From the NCBI RefSeq assembly GCF_002220865.2, contig NZ_NHRJ02000006.1, positions 124,001 through 188,000 of the forward strand: a stretch of DNA of 64,000 bases, given 5' to 3'. Under the pieces are notes generated by a model. The model saw only the letters and a list, made by a program, of their open reading frames with translations. It was not told the DNA's origin and did no database searches. This DNA is from Paenibacillus xerothermodurans (GTDB taxonomy: Bacteria; Bacillota; Bacilli; Paenibacillales; NBRC-103111). Position numbers and translations under genes: made by a program. The stretch's first letter is position 1. Every line of letters starts with the position of its first letter. Shown here one piece after another: positions 16,800 to 26,253 of the stretch.

Positions 16800-17357
16800 A
16801 TGGACAGACGTATTCAAAAATCGAGGCAAGCGATTATGAATGCTTTTATGAGGCTGATGTCAGAAAAAGACTTCGAGAGCATGACGGTCAATCAAATTGC
16901 GGAGGAAGCGAATGTCAATCGAGGAACGGTGTATTTGCATTTCACTGATAAGTACGATCTACTCGATCAATGTATGGAAGTTCAAATTAACCAGTTACTG
17001 CGCAATTGTATGCCTGAAGAGGGCTTGGTTCATCTCACTTCAAAAACCGCGCTACAGCGCACGTTTGAATATTTGGAGCAGCATGCTTCTTTCTATTCCA
17101 TAATGCTGACGAGCAAGGGAAGCGCGGTTTTCCGAAACCAAATGGAGACATTGTTCCGGCAAAGTCTAAGCGAGCATCTGGATTCGATCAATCTCGATCG
17201 GAAATTGAACAAGGATATTACGGTGCAATTTTTAAGTTCAGCGGGAGTGGGTGTATTGGAATGGTGGATTACCCATTCGATGCCGTATCCGGCATCGGTC
17301 ATGGTTGAACAATTTTGGAATTTGCTGGACCGAATTCAATTGCAAATGTTCGAATAA
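16800..17357 (+). CDS. TetR/AcrR family transcriptional regulator
   Basis: 185 residues. The N-terminal helix-turn-helix reads SRQAIMNAFMRLMSEKDF, MTVNQIAEEANVNRGTVYLHF and TDKYDLLDQCM, a standard TetR domain. The C-terminal ligand domain (residues 60-185) is not assignable to a subgroup beyond similarity to small TetR_C-33-like proteins. The start ATG at 16800 follows AAGGGGAGAACGAT. The divergent oxidoreductase is the likely target and the gene is probably autoregulated through the same palindromes. Confidence 0.87.
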   Translation: MDRRIQKSRQAIMNAFMRLMSEKDFESMTVNQIAEEANVNRGTVYLHFTDKYDLLDQCMEVQINQLLRNCMPEEGLVHLTSKTALQRTFEYLEQHASFYSIMLTSKGSAVFRNQMETLFRQSLSEHLDSINLDRKLNKDITVQFLSSAGVGVLEWWITHSMPYPASVMVEQFWNLLDRIQLQMFE

Positions 17358-17856
17358 ATAGCGTATTAAAATTAGAAAAATAAATGAATAGTCAGTGAAA
17401 ATAAAGGAATAAGATTTCAAATGCGAACGCTACGCTTCTCCACCCCACACCCATTTCCTGCATCAGCTTTTACCAACCGGTCATTAGAAGACTCGATTGT
17501 AGAGCAACGGCATCGAGATCCACCCACCCAAGAGTGTAGACTGCAATAGTTCCCATGACCTATTAAGCAGCGGTGCAGTTGTGGTAGCCGAAGTTTCTGT
17601 CGCGGGAACGCAAAAACGCCGGCACAGCCCGAATGACCAGCCTGTTATCCGAAAGATGCAGAGTTATTGCGTGGATCGATTTTTGCCATGCAATAAGACG
17701 CCGGGGTATCGCAACTTTTTTTGCGTCACCCTAATTTTTCTGTGCGTGACCGCTTGGTTGCATGTGATAGGGCAGATGGACTTTAGAGCTGCTATGCCCC
17801 TATCTCCGGACCAACTGCCAAAAATGCACACCGCGTGTTCCAGTCAGTTGGTTCGA
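17358..17856. other. intergenic region, no gene seen
   Basis: About 500 bases between convergent tetR and the MFS gene. There are open frames on the plus strand, but none has a ribosome site or recognisable motif, and the longest runs into the MFS gene. No strong terminator hairpin with a U run was found for either gene. Confidence 0.4.
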
Positions 17857-19161
17857 TCAGTTGTCCTGGCGCACAACTGTCTCTTTCAGCATCGCCATCG
17901 GAATGAACGCCAGCACGCAGGCAAACGCAAGCATCATGTAATTAGCCGTCCAGCCCCAAGTTTGGATAAAGTAGCCGGCGACCGGCGCGACCAGGAAGCC
18001 CGACAGACCCAAAGCGATGCCAATCATTAAGCCCATGCTCGAAGCGGCTGCCTTTGGCGTGGAATCGATAAGCAGGGCATACGTCACCGGAAACGGAGAA
18101 TTACGGAACAACCCCCAAATGATGAGAATAAACCAACCGCTAACAGCCGAATCGATGAAGATACACGCGAGCACGGACACGGTCCATCCTAGACCGATGA
18201 TCCGCAGAGAAAACTTTCTCCCCAAGTGATCAGACAAAGTTCCCCAGAACGCCTGGCCGATCCAACCGGTAAGTCCGGACGCCCCGGAAATGACAGCTGC
18301 TTCCGCGAGTGATAGCCCAACGCGTTCGGTCAAGTGCAGCGTCATAAACGTAGCTACCCCCGCCTCTGCCCAGAGAAACAAAAAAATCATGGCCACAGAG
18401 CTTGCCACGTTACGGTTGGATAATGCGATTTTCATCAGTTTAAATGGGTTTTCCAGCTTGTTGCTATCGTCTTCTTCGATTGGGACGGTCATGTTATTTT
18501 CCCTGATCCAACCGTACACTTTTTCCTGATTTCTTTTTGTACCGATCATCACCTGCGCCAGCATAATCGGGACACCGAGCAGCGGAATCCAAACGAATGC
18601 CTCGCGCCAGGTCGCGACGGCGATAATTGCCCCCATCAGCACCGGTCCCAGAAACTGTCCAAACGGAAATCCTGTATGATGCACGCCTACTGCAAAGCCC
18701 CGGTTCTCCTTCTGCCACCATTCTCCTATAATGGCGACATTCACAGGTTCGGAGCCGCCAGTGCCCACCCCCATAATGACCCGCCATATCTGAAGACTGC
18801 CGAGCGTGCGCGAAAAAAAGGTGCCGATGCCGGCCGCCACAGCGACGCCGATTGCCGCGACCCAAGTCCAGCTTCTGCGATACCCTTTGCCGAACACGTC
18901 TGCCAGCACGCCAAATAGCATAGCTCCGACAAAGGTGCCTATAAAGTTTAACGAATTGAGCCAGCCTGCTTGCACTTCAGTTAGATTAAAATCTTTCATG
19001 ATCGCTGGAAGAACGGTTGGGAGCAACTGCCTGTCAATGGAGGTCAAAAGAATAGCGAGTGTGGTCACGACTAGCATAATCCAAGAAATGGGATGAGCGG
19101 TAGGGAACCAGGACATTTTACCCGGTTTACGATGCGAGGAAGGCTCGGGTCTAGTCTGCAT
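17857..19161 (-). CDS. MFS transporter (organic acid / sugar acid type)
   Basis: 434 residues with about 12 hydrophobic helices. The N-terminal half includes SIDRQLLPTVLPAIMKDFNL and the loop-2 motif GVLADVFGKGYRR; the second half has GTLSDHLGRKFSLR. The acidic loop (PIEEDDSNKLENP) lies between the halves. ATG 19161 is preceded by AGGGAGTG. It is the last gene of a run of catabolic genes and follows the second cyclase-family gene by 40 bases. The substrate is probably the same compound class as the enzymes; not specified by sequence. Confidence 0.87.
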   Translation of the reverse strand: MQTRPEPSSHRKPGKMSWFPTAHPISWIMLVVTTLAILLTSIDRQLLPTVLPAIMKDFNLTEVQAGWLNSLNFIGTFVGAMLFGVLADVFGKGYRRSWTWVAAIGVAVAAGIGTFFSRTLGSLQIWRVIMGVGTGGSEPVNVAIIGEWWQKENRGFAVGVHHTGFPFGQFLGPVLMGAIIAVATWREAFVWIPLLGVPIMLAQVMIGTKRNQEKVYGWIRENNMTVPIEEDDSNKLENPFKLMKIALSNRNVASSVAMIFLFLWAEAGVATFMTLHLTERVGLSLAEAAVISGASGLTGWIGQAFWGTLSDHLGRKFSLRIIGLGWTVSVLACIFIDSAVSGWFILIIWGLFRNSPFPVTYALLIDSTPKAAASSMGLMIGIALGLSGFLVAPVAGYFIQTWGWTANYMMLAFACVLAFIPMAMLKETVVRQDN

Positions 19162-19201
19162 GTTTTTTACACTCCCTTGTATAGGATTTATGTAAAATCA
19201 G

Positions 19202-19876
19202 CTATGACTTCAACTCTGCCAAAACAGTCACCGGTGCGCTGTCTATTCCGTCCACGAAAAGCGGAACAGACCAGACCTGCAGCAACTTGTTATTATCCAG
19301 TCCGGCGAAATTCAAATCCTCAATGATGCACATATAGTCGGCGCGAAAATTGCCTAGCAGATGTTGATGGGCGAGAATGCCGTCCTCGAGATGAGCGTAG
19401 GAGGCCAAAGAGATCCAGTCGACTGCGATCGCTTTCAAGTTGGGGTAGTTTTGTATCAGGTGCAGCGCCGCCTTGGAACTTACACCCGGTCCCCGCTCAC
19501 TGTAACCCTGCGGATCGGAATGCCGTTTCTCAGAAAAACCGCTTCGGATCATAAGTAAATCGGCAGACTTCAGTTCACGGTGGCAATGTCGTAAATCATC
19601 TGCCGTCACTAACTCCTCATACGACTTCGGGATATCTAGAAGCAACGGACGCTCATACACAAACTGCTTCAGCGGAAGCTCACCCAGCCTCGGCCCGTGA
19701 TCATTAAAATGCTTGGGTCCATCCATATGCGATCCAAAATGGTTAAACAGGCTCAGCCGGTATTCATTTGTGGTTTTACCTTCCGAAATAAGGGAATGGG
19801 GAGTAACTTGAACTGTCGGATTTCCCGGCCAGCCGGGACTGTTTTCCGATAATGAGTAGGATAAACGCTTGAGCAT
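19202..19876 (-). CDS. cyclase family protein (kynurenine formamidase-like), copy 2
   Basis: About 224 residues. The metal-binding motif appears as LFNHFGSHMDGPKHF, a variant of HxGTHxDxPxHF, and VDWISLASYAHLEDGILAHQHLL supplies the later His residues. The family contains metal-dependent hydrolases that open amides, lactones or formamides. ATG 19876 has GGAGGG seven bases upstream; the longer in-frame extension overlaps the upstream cyclase gene. It sits 61 bases after the other cyclase gene, which differs enough to suggest different substrates or a heteromer. Confidence 0.82.
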   Translation of the reverse strand: MLKRLSYSLSENSPGWPGNPTVQVTPHSLISEGKTTNEYRLSLFNHFGSHMDGPKHFNDHGPRLGELPLKQFVYERPLLLDIPKSYEELVTADDLRHCHRELKSADLLMIRSGFSEKRHSDPQGYSERGPGVSSKAALHLIQNYPNLKAIAVDWISLASYAHLEDGILAHQHLLGNFRADYMCIIEDLNFAGLDNNKLLQVWSVPLFVDGIDSAPVTVLAELKS

Positions 19877-19937
19877 GTTAGATCCCTCCGGTTTCAGTTT
19901 TTGGGCAGCACAGTGCGATGGGCATATATCGGTGTGC

Positions 19938-20645
19938 TCAGCAGAATGCGACCGCACGTATCGGCGAACCTGATCCTTCAGCGATAGGTAACGGAAGGGC
20001 TATGAAATATGCTCTCGTCGGCATCTTATCGAGATTATTGAGATTTTCCATTATCGGTATTTGACTGCCAAGAAACGTATGATGGGCCGGGTTGTCCGTT
20101 GAACCGAACACGTCAATGGCGAGCGTATCCACGCCGATCATCTTTATCTTCTTCTCCGTAAGATACTCTGCAGCCGACTTTCCGATGCCCGGCCAATCCT
20201 GTACGAATTGTTTATCGTCCGGCCGTTTTTTCCAGTACTTCGACCAGCCCAGATGAATTAAAACCACGTCCCCTGCATCAATCGCGCCATGCTCTTGTTC
20301 CCACTCTTGAATATGTCCGCCTTCCACCACACCCAAACTGCCGATGAACGAAAGATCCAGGACCGTGCAAGGACCAAAAAATGTGCGGATCGGCATTTGA
20401 TTAATCCACACATGGGCCGGCCCCTCTCTTATGAAGTGTGCCGGCGCGTCCACATGGGTGCCGTTGTGTTCATTGATCAGGATTTGATAATTTACCGCCT
20501 CATCGCCGTGCCAGTAGGAATGCCAAAGCGTGTGCTGATAACGGGAATGAGTCGGCCAGATCGGTATATGCTCTTCTAATGTGTGCGAAAGTTCAATCAC
20601 TTGCATTTGGGTCAAAAGATCGTGCAGAGTCTTGTATTTCGTCAT
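19938..20645 (-). CDS. cyclase family protein (kynurenine formamidase-like), copy 1
   Basis: 235 residues with the complete signature NEHNGTHVDAPAHF, then AIDAGDVVLIHLGWSKYW and IGVDTLAIDVFGSTDNPAHHTFL, which match cyclase-family (KynB-like) metal-dependent hydrolases. The start ATG 20645 follows AAGGAGCGG. With the next gene it forms a tandem pair in front of the MFS carrier. Known members hydrolyse N-formylkynurenine, isatin or polyketide intermediates; here the context of carboxylate catabolism suggests lactone or amide opening. Confidence 0.85.
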   Translation of the reverse strand: MTKYKTLHDLLTQMQVIELSHTLEEHIPIWPTHSRYQHTLWHSYWHGDEAVNYQILINEHNGTHVDAPAHFIREGPAHVWINQMPIRTFFGPCTVLDLSFIGSLGVVEGGHIQEWEQEHGAIDAGDVVLIHLGWSKYWKKRPDDKQFVQDWPGIGKSAAEYLTEKKIKMIGVDTLAIDVFGSTDNPAHHTFLGSQIPIMENLNNLDKMPTRAYFIALPLPIAEGSGSPIRAVAFC

Positions 20646-21006
20646 GCTCTTCCGCTCCTTGGTGAAAAGATCCCTGGCGCTCCCACCAGCCCGGACCGCC
20701 CGGCATGTCTGATAACTACCGCATCTGGACGCACGGAGGGCTTTACTCTGCGCCTAAAAAGCCCTCAAGAAATTCCGCCACCGTGCGTGCTGAGCAGCAT
20801 AACCTTCCATAGCAGTGAAAAGAAGTGGCAGACGGCGGAGTGGCTCATAGGGACGTGCCCCAACGAAGGCGTCCCTCACGGGGCGTGCCTTCAGGGGCGT
20901 GCCTCATATGGGCATTCCTTCATGCTGCCACCATCCGACTGCCACTCCCGAACATTTATGGCGCTTTTGACTGGTACCTCTTTTCCCAGTGTATGGGAAG
21001 CATTAT
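20646..21006. other. intergenic gap within the catabolic locus, GC-rich repeats
   Basis: About 360 bases without a credible gene separate the cyclase/MFS part from the dehydrogenase part. AGGGACG (20849-20855) and CGTCCCT (20870-20876) form an inverted repeat, followed by two direct GGGGCGTGCC copies near 20879-20903. These may be an attenuator or repeat debris. The cyclase genes may have their own promoter here. Confidence 0.4.
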
Positions 21007-22032
21007 TTAGTTGTTAGGTGTCAAAAAGATTTTCGCCTGTGCAACCCGGCCGTTAACCAAATCCTGAAAGGCTTGATTGCCTTCGTACAGCGGACGGATT
21101 TCAGACCATTGCGTTGGATCGATTTTACCGCTCTTCAGCAGCTCAAGAGCATCATGGAAATCCTGCGCATCATAAGAAAATGAACCTAGTATGCTAATTT
21201 CACTGCGGATGCAGACGTTAATAGGAATTTGTGTATGATCAATGCCCAAGCCAATGTTCATGATTGTTCCACCTGGATTTACGATTTGCACGGCCGCATC
21301 GCGTGTGGGTTGAAAGCCGGCGGCATCGATGACTACATCAGTGCCAGAAGCTCCACCCCATTGCTTCACCTTATCTATGAAATTCGGTTCCTTGGGATTG
21401 ATGGTAGCGAAAGCGCCAAGTTGCTGCGGTGTCGCCAGACGTGCTTCGTTGCTGTCGACTACAATAATGCGTGAAGCACCGAGCGTCTGGGCGACGAGAA
21501 ACGCGAGCAGTCCGATAGTGCCGGCCCCGAATATCACGACATTGGCAAAAGGATGACGTTCCATCGCTCTTCTGGCGGCGCGGAGTGAGCACGCCAACGG
21601 CTCAGTCAAAGATGCCCGGAAAAAATCCAGTTCGTCTGGCACCACATGAACCGAAGAAGCGGGCACACTCACGAACTGGGCGAACGCCCCCGGCCGGTGA
21701 ATCCCGACAATGGCGCGCTGACTGCACAGTTGCACAAGCCCCTTCCGGCACTGGTTGCAGCTGCCGCATGAGAGCAGAGGGTTGACGACAACCCGCTGGC
21801 CTCTCATCAAGCCTTGGACTTGGCCCCCGACCTCGGTCACCGTTCCGCTGAACTCGTGGCCCATAACGAGAGGGGGAACACGCAAGCTGTTATGCCCTAA
21901 GTATCCTTCAATCTCGGACCCGCAAATGCCAACCGCTTCGACCTTCACCAGCAGCTCGTTATCGCCTACAGCCGGCACCTCAGCTTCCTTCATTTCCATC
22001 ATTTTGGGGCCGGTCCAGACCAAATTATGCAT
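21007..22032 (-). CDS. zinc-dependent alcohol dehydrogenase family (MDR)
   Basis: About 341 residues. Catalytic zinc ligands appear in GICGSE and MGHEFSG; structural zinc cysteines in CGSCNQCRKGLVQLC. The Rossmann motif is VVIFGAGTIGLLA, and VVDSNEARL supplies the acidic residue that favours NAD. It resembles the sorbitol, threonine and galactitol-phosphate dehydrogenase group. ATG 22032 is preceded by GGGGTGAG; an overlapping GTG at 22041 is an alternative. The gene follows the FAH-family gene with a 5-base gap. It probably oxidises a secondary alcohol on a sugar acid intermediate. Confidence 0.85.
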   Translation of the reverse strand: MHNLVWTGPKMMEMKEAEVPAVGDNELLVKVEAVGICGSEIEGYLGHNSLRVPPLVMGHEFSGTVTEVGGQVQGLMRGQRVVVNPLLSCGSCNQCRKGLVQLCSQRAIVGIHRPGAFAQFVSVPASSVHVVPDELDFFRASLTEPLACSLRAARRAMERHPFANVVIFGAGTIGLLAFLVAQTLGASRIIVVDSNEARLATPQQLGAFATINPKEPNFIDKVKQWGGASGTDVVIDAAGFQPTRDAAVQIVNPGGTIMNIGLGIDHTQIPINVCIRSEISILGSFSYDAQDFHDALELLKSGKIDPTQWSEIRPLYEGNQAFQDLVNGRVAQAKIFLTPNN

Positions 22033-22037
22033 GATTC

Positions 22038-22925
22038 TCACCCCACCCGCTGACGTCTGACAGGATTGCTGAGCACCCCAATATTGTCGATCTCTATTTC
22101 GACGCGGTCGCCGTCTTCCAGTGTGAAGTCATTTGGCGGCACGATGCAGGTTCCCGTCAACAGTACGGTTCCATCGAATATTTCATTGTCTCTCGTGAGG
22201 TACGAGACCAGTTCGTCGAACCGACGCTTCAGCTGGCCGGTGGTGGCACTGCCTTCTACAACCTGCTCGTTATTGCGATAGATCTTGCACGCTAATTGGA
22301 ACCGGTACGGATCTTCCACGGCTTCCGCCAAACGGATTGCCGGGCCGATAGAGCATGAACCTTTCCATACTTTAGCCTGCGGTAAATACAGCGGGTTCTC
22401 CCCTTCGATATCACGGCAGCTCATATCATTACCGATGGTGTAGCCCAAGATCGAGCCTTCTGCATCAAGAACAAGGCCAAGCTCGGGTTCCGGAATTTGC
22501 CAGTTCGAGTCTCCACGCAGATAGAGCTCATCGTTCGGACCCATCGTACGTGCTGCAGTGGACTTAAAGAAGATCTCCGGGCGCTCCGCATCGTACACCT
22601 TGTCGTAAAACGTCACCGCGTCCAGCTTACCATCGGTAGCCTCATAGTTTCGCGCTTCTTTGCTTTTCTCGTACGTGACACCGGCTGCCCACACCTCCGG
22701 CGCCTCAAGGGGAACAATCATGCGAAGCTGCTCCAGATTGCTCGGCAGCGGGCTCGTGCCGGCGATATCACGCTGTACCAGCGCGAGTGGTGTACTGCCC
22801 TGCTGCTGAGCGCTACGCACCAGCTCGAGAAAATCGGCATAAGGAAGAGGAAATACTTTACCCTGGTCTGTTAAAGCGGCAAGAACGGCTGCATTTGACT
22901 CGTCTAAAAAACGGATTATACGCAT
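22038..22925 (-). CDS. FAH-family hydrolase/dehydratase (2-keto-3-deoxy-sugar-acid type)
   Basis: 295 residues. The C-terminal fumarylacetoacetase fold has metal ligands in IPEPELGLVLD and a GNDMSCRDIEGENPLYL block followed by QAKVWKGSCSIGP. This block resembles the 2-keto-3-deoxy-D-arabinonate dehydratase subgroup more than acylpyruvate hydrolases. Those enzymes remove water from 2-keto-3-deoxypentonates in oxidative pentose pathways. ATG 22925 follows AAGGAGGT. The context of an IlvD/Edd-type dehydratase upstream and a dehydrogenase downstream fits an oxidative sugar-acid route. Confidence 0.82.
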   Translation of the reverse strand: MRIIRFLDESNAAVLAALTDQGKVFPLPYADFLELVRSAQQQGSTPLALVQRDIAGTSPLPSNLEQLRMIVPLEAPEVWAAGVTYEKSKEARNYEATDGKLDAVTFYDKVYDAERPEIFFKSTAARTMGPNDELYLRGDSNWQIPEPELGLVLDAEGSILGYTIGNDMSCRDIEGENPLYLPQAKVWKGSCSIGPAIRLAEAVEDPYRFQLACKIYRNNEQVVEGSATTGQLKRRFDELVSYLTRDNEIFDGTVLLTGTCIVPPNDFTLEDGDRVEIEIDNIGVLSNPVRRQRVG

Positions 22926-23076
22926 AAATACCTCCTTCGTTGTGCTGATCCTTTTTTATTGGATGATTGCGTAGATGCTTTACTTGCTGCGAAACGTGCA
23001 CCCGGCGGCTATCGACGCTCACTCGCTGGCGTCACATTGATCCGCGGGCATCCAAGCGATGGCTGGCGCGTTGCAC

Positions 23077-24036
23077 TCACCTGTTTACCCTCAACTCTAA
23101 TCTGTCTGCAACAACAGGAACGCCGAGGCCGGCGGCGCCTTTTTCCGATGTTTTCAGTTCCGGACTGTACCGCTTGATCATATCCAGACCGATCCGTGCG
23201 CGGCGCACACGCTCCTTGCACAGCGCGATCGATGTCTGCTCCAGATGCGTACCTGACGGATAAATGTTCGGCGAATTGCGAAGTCCGAATTTGATGTACA
23301 CTGGCGCAGCCACTCTAATGATTTCCGGAATTTCATAGTGGCGGATGAACCCGCCGATATCGTCCGGCACTTCGACGTAGATGTCGATCGGAATATCGAT
23401 AGCCTGACGTATTGCGGCAAGACGCGGCAGCGTGAGATCCGAAGGGACATTGTACGTGTCGGCGCCCACGCTTTCGATCAAACGGATGGATACCGGGTTC
23501 GCTTGTGCCATTTGCACCGATATTTTCACCACTAAATCCGCCGGCAGCTCGCCTTTCTTCTTAAACTCATTCACCAGCCAGAGCAAGCCCTCATCTGCGA
23601 CCAGAATGCTCCGAATGCCCGCGTCACAAGCACGCTTGATATCTTCGATCGAATACACCAGCTGATCCATGCTTTCCACACGCAGCCCGATCACCTTGCC
23701 CGCGCTGGCCCAGGGCATTGCGGTGACATCCCATGTACCTCGGGGTCCGACAAACAGGCTGACCTCCAAGTTTTCTCGCTTGCCGATGGCAGCCATCCGG
23801 TGCAGTTCCTCGTCCGTCAACAGCATGATACCGCTCCCTTGGGAGATCCGGTGAATGCCGACATCGTATTGTTCGCAAGCTTCCACAACCGCCTCAAACG
23901 AAGCCGGGCCTTCGACGCTTGGAATTTCCACGCGATATTGCGCGCCATCCGGGAAGGTTTTCGTCGAGCTGGGCAGATCATGCAGATCCCCGCGCGGGAA
24001 TCCAAGCTGTTCGATAAAATCACGCGTCTTTTGCAA
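23077..24036 (-). CDS. TIM-barrel protein, U32-peptidase-like annotation group, function unknown
   Basis: 319 residues. The start reads RDFIEQLGFPRGDLHDLPSS, then VHRISQGSG-type text (IHRISQGSGIMLL), VSLFVGPRGTWD, a DAGIRSILVADEGLLW segment and NVPSDLTLPRLAAIRQA. The alternating strand/helix order indicates a TIM barrel, and similar proteins are often labelled U32 peptidase family, although peptidase activity is not evident. TTG 24036 is used with AAAGGAGAT upstream; the gene overlaps the preceding dehydratase by 17 bases, so they are translationally coupled. That coupling suggests a role in the same pathway, for example an aldolase or epimerase-like step. Confidence 0.7.
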   Translation of the reverse strand: MQKTRDFIEQLGFPRGDLHDLPSSTKTFPDGAQYRVEIPSVEGPASFEAVVEACEQYDVGIHRISQGSGIMLLTDEELHRMAAIGKRENLEVSLFVGPRGTWDVTAMPWASAGKVIGLRVESMDQLVYSIEDIKRACDAGIRSILVADEGLLWLVNEFKKKGELPADLVVKISVQMAQANPVSIRLIESVGADTYNVPSDLTLPRLAAIRQAIDIPIDIYVEVPDDIGGFIRHYEIPEIIRVAAPVYIKFGLRNSPNIYPSGTHLEQTSIALCKERVRRARIGLDMIKRYSPELKTSEKGAAGLGVPVVADRLELRVNR

Positions 24037-26224
24037 TGGTTACATCTCCTTTTATCAGTACGTCTGTTTTATAATCCAATGCAGCCTCTGAAAATACGGC
24101 ATGAGGCACGACTCCAAAAGAGGCATCCGTATGCCCCAGCATCCGGTTACTCGCGGCTACCGTGCGCTGGCGTTGTTTAATGATTGACAGCCTCGCGTCG
24201 GCGATGCTCTGGCGTTCAGCGGGTATATGGTCAAAACGGAACGCCAGGCGTTCGCTGCGAAACTCCGCTTCGTCCAAAAACTGAATCTGTCTATCCATGA
24301 AGTTCAGGTACAGCACATCGCCTGTTTGCAAGTACAGAAGCCCGCCGCCCTCGAGCGCCTCGGGTGTCATGTGGCCGATGGCGGCCCCATACGTCACGCC
24401 GGAGTACCTGCCATCGCTGATTAGTGTGGCGAGCCGCTGCAGCTTACGGTTTGCATTGATATGCTGCATCGGGGTGAACATTTCCGGCATGCCGAAGGCG
24501 AGCGGCCCCTGCCCTGCAATGATCACCGCGATCTTAAGCACCCCGTGCTCGACCATTCGATCAAAGAGCATATCATAGTCTGCAGTCCCCCAGCCCGCGA
24601 AATGCTCAGGCGCATTGTGTTTGACCATCGCCAACATGTTGTCATACGAAAACGACCGCGCAGTTCTCAGTTGGTCCAGCAGATGGATATCCAACAGCCC
24701 ATGGTTCGCCTCATCCTCGTTCTGATAGTATAGGACGAACGCGGCCTTCCGGTTGAACTCCTCAAGCTGACGAGTCGTCATGCCGCTGATCTTCACCACA
24801 GCGCTGTCAAAGAAGTTGCCGCTCAGCACATCCACACCGCTGAATGGGCGTCTCGGCTTAGCTAGAATGACCGGGTTGTCCGTGATATGTGACGCTGACA
24901 AGCGCTCCTGGTTGGACAACCGCGCAGCCCAAGTGGTACCGGTAACCGTCGGGGCATCCATATCCATCGGCACGCCGTTCGCGACAAGCTCGTAGAACAG
25001 GGTCTCCATCCCTCTGCTGTTCCCGCTGCAGCACTGTGCGGCCAGAGCGAAAATATCGCGGCCTTGGGTGAGACTGTAGTCGAACAAATCCGGCACGGGG
25101 TGGGACTGATGAATTTTTTCCAGCTCGCGCAGACTGAAGGCAAATCCCCCGTACAGCATGGCTGCAACCATGTGCATCATCAAGTTGGTCGATCCGCCTG
25201 ACGCGCTGTGAATTCTGATCGCGTTGCGGATGTTGGCAGCCATCGCATTAGATACGCCGAACATAGGATCATTGATCATCACAGCCAAGCTGTCCACTGC
25301 CTGATTGACCTGAGCCTGCGAGGGAGCGGAAGTGAGCAGCTCAACCGCTGGATGCACCAAGCCCATCCCCGCCACAAGATGGCGTGAGCTGTTGCCGGTT
25401 CCGTTAAAGGCGCAGACTCCGCCCTGCCCGTCGCAGGTCGCTACCGCGAGCCGCTTTTCAAAGTCCTTATGCGCCGCATGGGAGATAATACCACGATCGG
25501 TCGCCCTCTCGAGGACGCCCTGGAAAGCAGTATTGGAGGAACACTGCAGTATATAAGCCATCGCATCGTACAAATCGTCCGCGATGTCCGGGGCCCCGTG
25601 CGCTTCCGCCCGCTTCGCGACCTCTCCGAGCTCATTGAACAAGTCCGCCGGGATCGTTCCGCCCTGCAGAACATGAGCCGGGGCGAACGTAGCGAAGAAC
25701 GGCGCTTCCCCCCGATACCGCCGGATCCGGTCCAAGTGTGCCAGCGCGCTGACCACACCGAGAGGCTGCTTATCACAGCCTTGGATGACGAATGCGCCAT
25801 GGTAGCTGTGTGCCTCAATCTGATTGACCACCATCTGTGCCACGGCATTGCGGCTTTGCAGGGAATAGCTCATCCCTTGGTTGTTTTGCGCGGTGCCGTC
25901 ACACATCACCGGCGTGGAGAAGTAGAAAGGCACCCCCCCGTTTTGCCAAATACGTACAGCCGCTCTGGCGGAGGTCTGAAAATCCATAATATGAGCCGGA
26001 TGATCCGCCGAGCCGCCGATGATCGCGATCCGCGGCGCGTTGGCTTCCAGCCGGTTGTAGATTTCATCCAAGGTCCAATCCGGAGCGGCCCCCTCGTAGG
26101 ACGGGCCAAGTATCTGCTTCGCCCGGTCCAAAAGTCCGGCCACGCAGATCGGCTCGTTTGCTTTGCCCTGCACATTGTCACGGTATGGATTGATCGTACT
26201 GGCCACTGATGGATAAATCGGCAT
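24020..26224 (-). CDS. IlvD/Edd-family dehydratase, sugar-acid type, long form
   Basis: About 734 residues, longer than IlvD (about 560). Family features: TPVMCDGTAQNNQGMSYSL, FVIQGCDKQPLGVVSAL (first cluster cysteine), ATCDGQGGVCAFNGTGNS (second), SASGGSTNLMMHMVA, and the C-terminal half with ISDGRYSG and GHMTPEALEGG. These position Fe-S cysteines and the catalytic serine region. A 60-80-residue C-terminal extension follows the usual end. The start ATG 26224 has GGAGGGG eight bases upstream; an upstream in-frame extension is not supported. It should dehydrate an aldonic acid to a 2-keto-3-deoxy acid, feeding the FAH-type enzyme. Confidence 0.87.
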   Translation of the reverse strand: MPIYPSVASTINPYRDNVQGKANEPICVAGLLDRAKQILGPSYEGAAPDWTLDEIYNRLEANAPRIAIIGGSADHPAHIMDFQTSARAAVRIWQNGGVPFYFSTPVMCDGTAQNNQGMSYSLQSRNAVAQMVVNQIEAHSYHGAFVIQGCDKQPLGVVSALAHLDRIRRYRGEAPFFATFAPAHVLQGGTIPADLFNELGEVAKRAEAHGAPDIADDLYDAMAYILQCSSNTAFQGVLERATDRGIISHAAHKDFEKRLAVATCDGQGGVCAFNGTGNSSRHLVAGMGLVHPAVELLTSAPSQAQVNQAVDSLAVMINDPMFGVSNAMAANIRNAIRIHSASGGSTNLMMHMVAAMLYGGFAFSLRELEKIHQSHPVPDLFDYSLTQGRDIFALAAQCCSGNSRGMETLFYELVANGVPMDMDAPTVTGTTWAARLSNQERLSASHITDNPVILAKPRRPFSGVDVLSGNFFDSAVVKISGMTTRQLEEFNRKAAFVLYYQNEDEANHGLLDIHLLDQLRTARSFSYDNMLAMVKHNAPEHFAGWGTADYDMLFDRMVEHGVLKIAVIIAGQGPLAFGMPEMFTPMQHINANRKLQRLATLISDGRYSGVTYGAAIGHMTPEALEGGGLLYLQTGDVLYLNFMDRQIQFLDEAEFRSERLAFRFDHIPAERQSIADARLSIIKQRQRTVAASNRMLGHTDASFGVVPHAVFSEAALDYKTDVLIKGDVTIAKDA

Positions 26225-26253
26225 CCACGGTTCCCCTCCAACATTAAGGTGTT

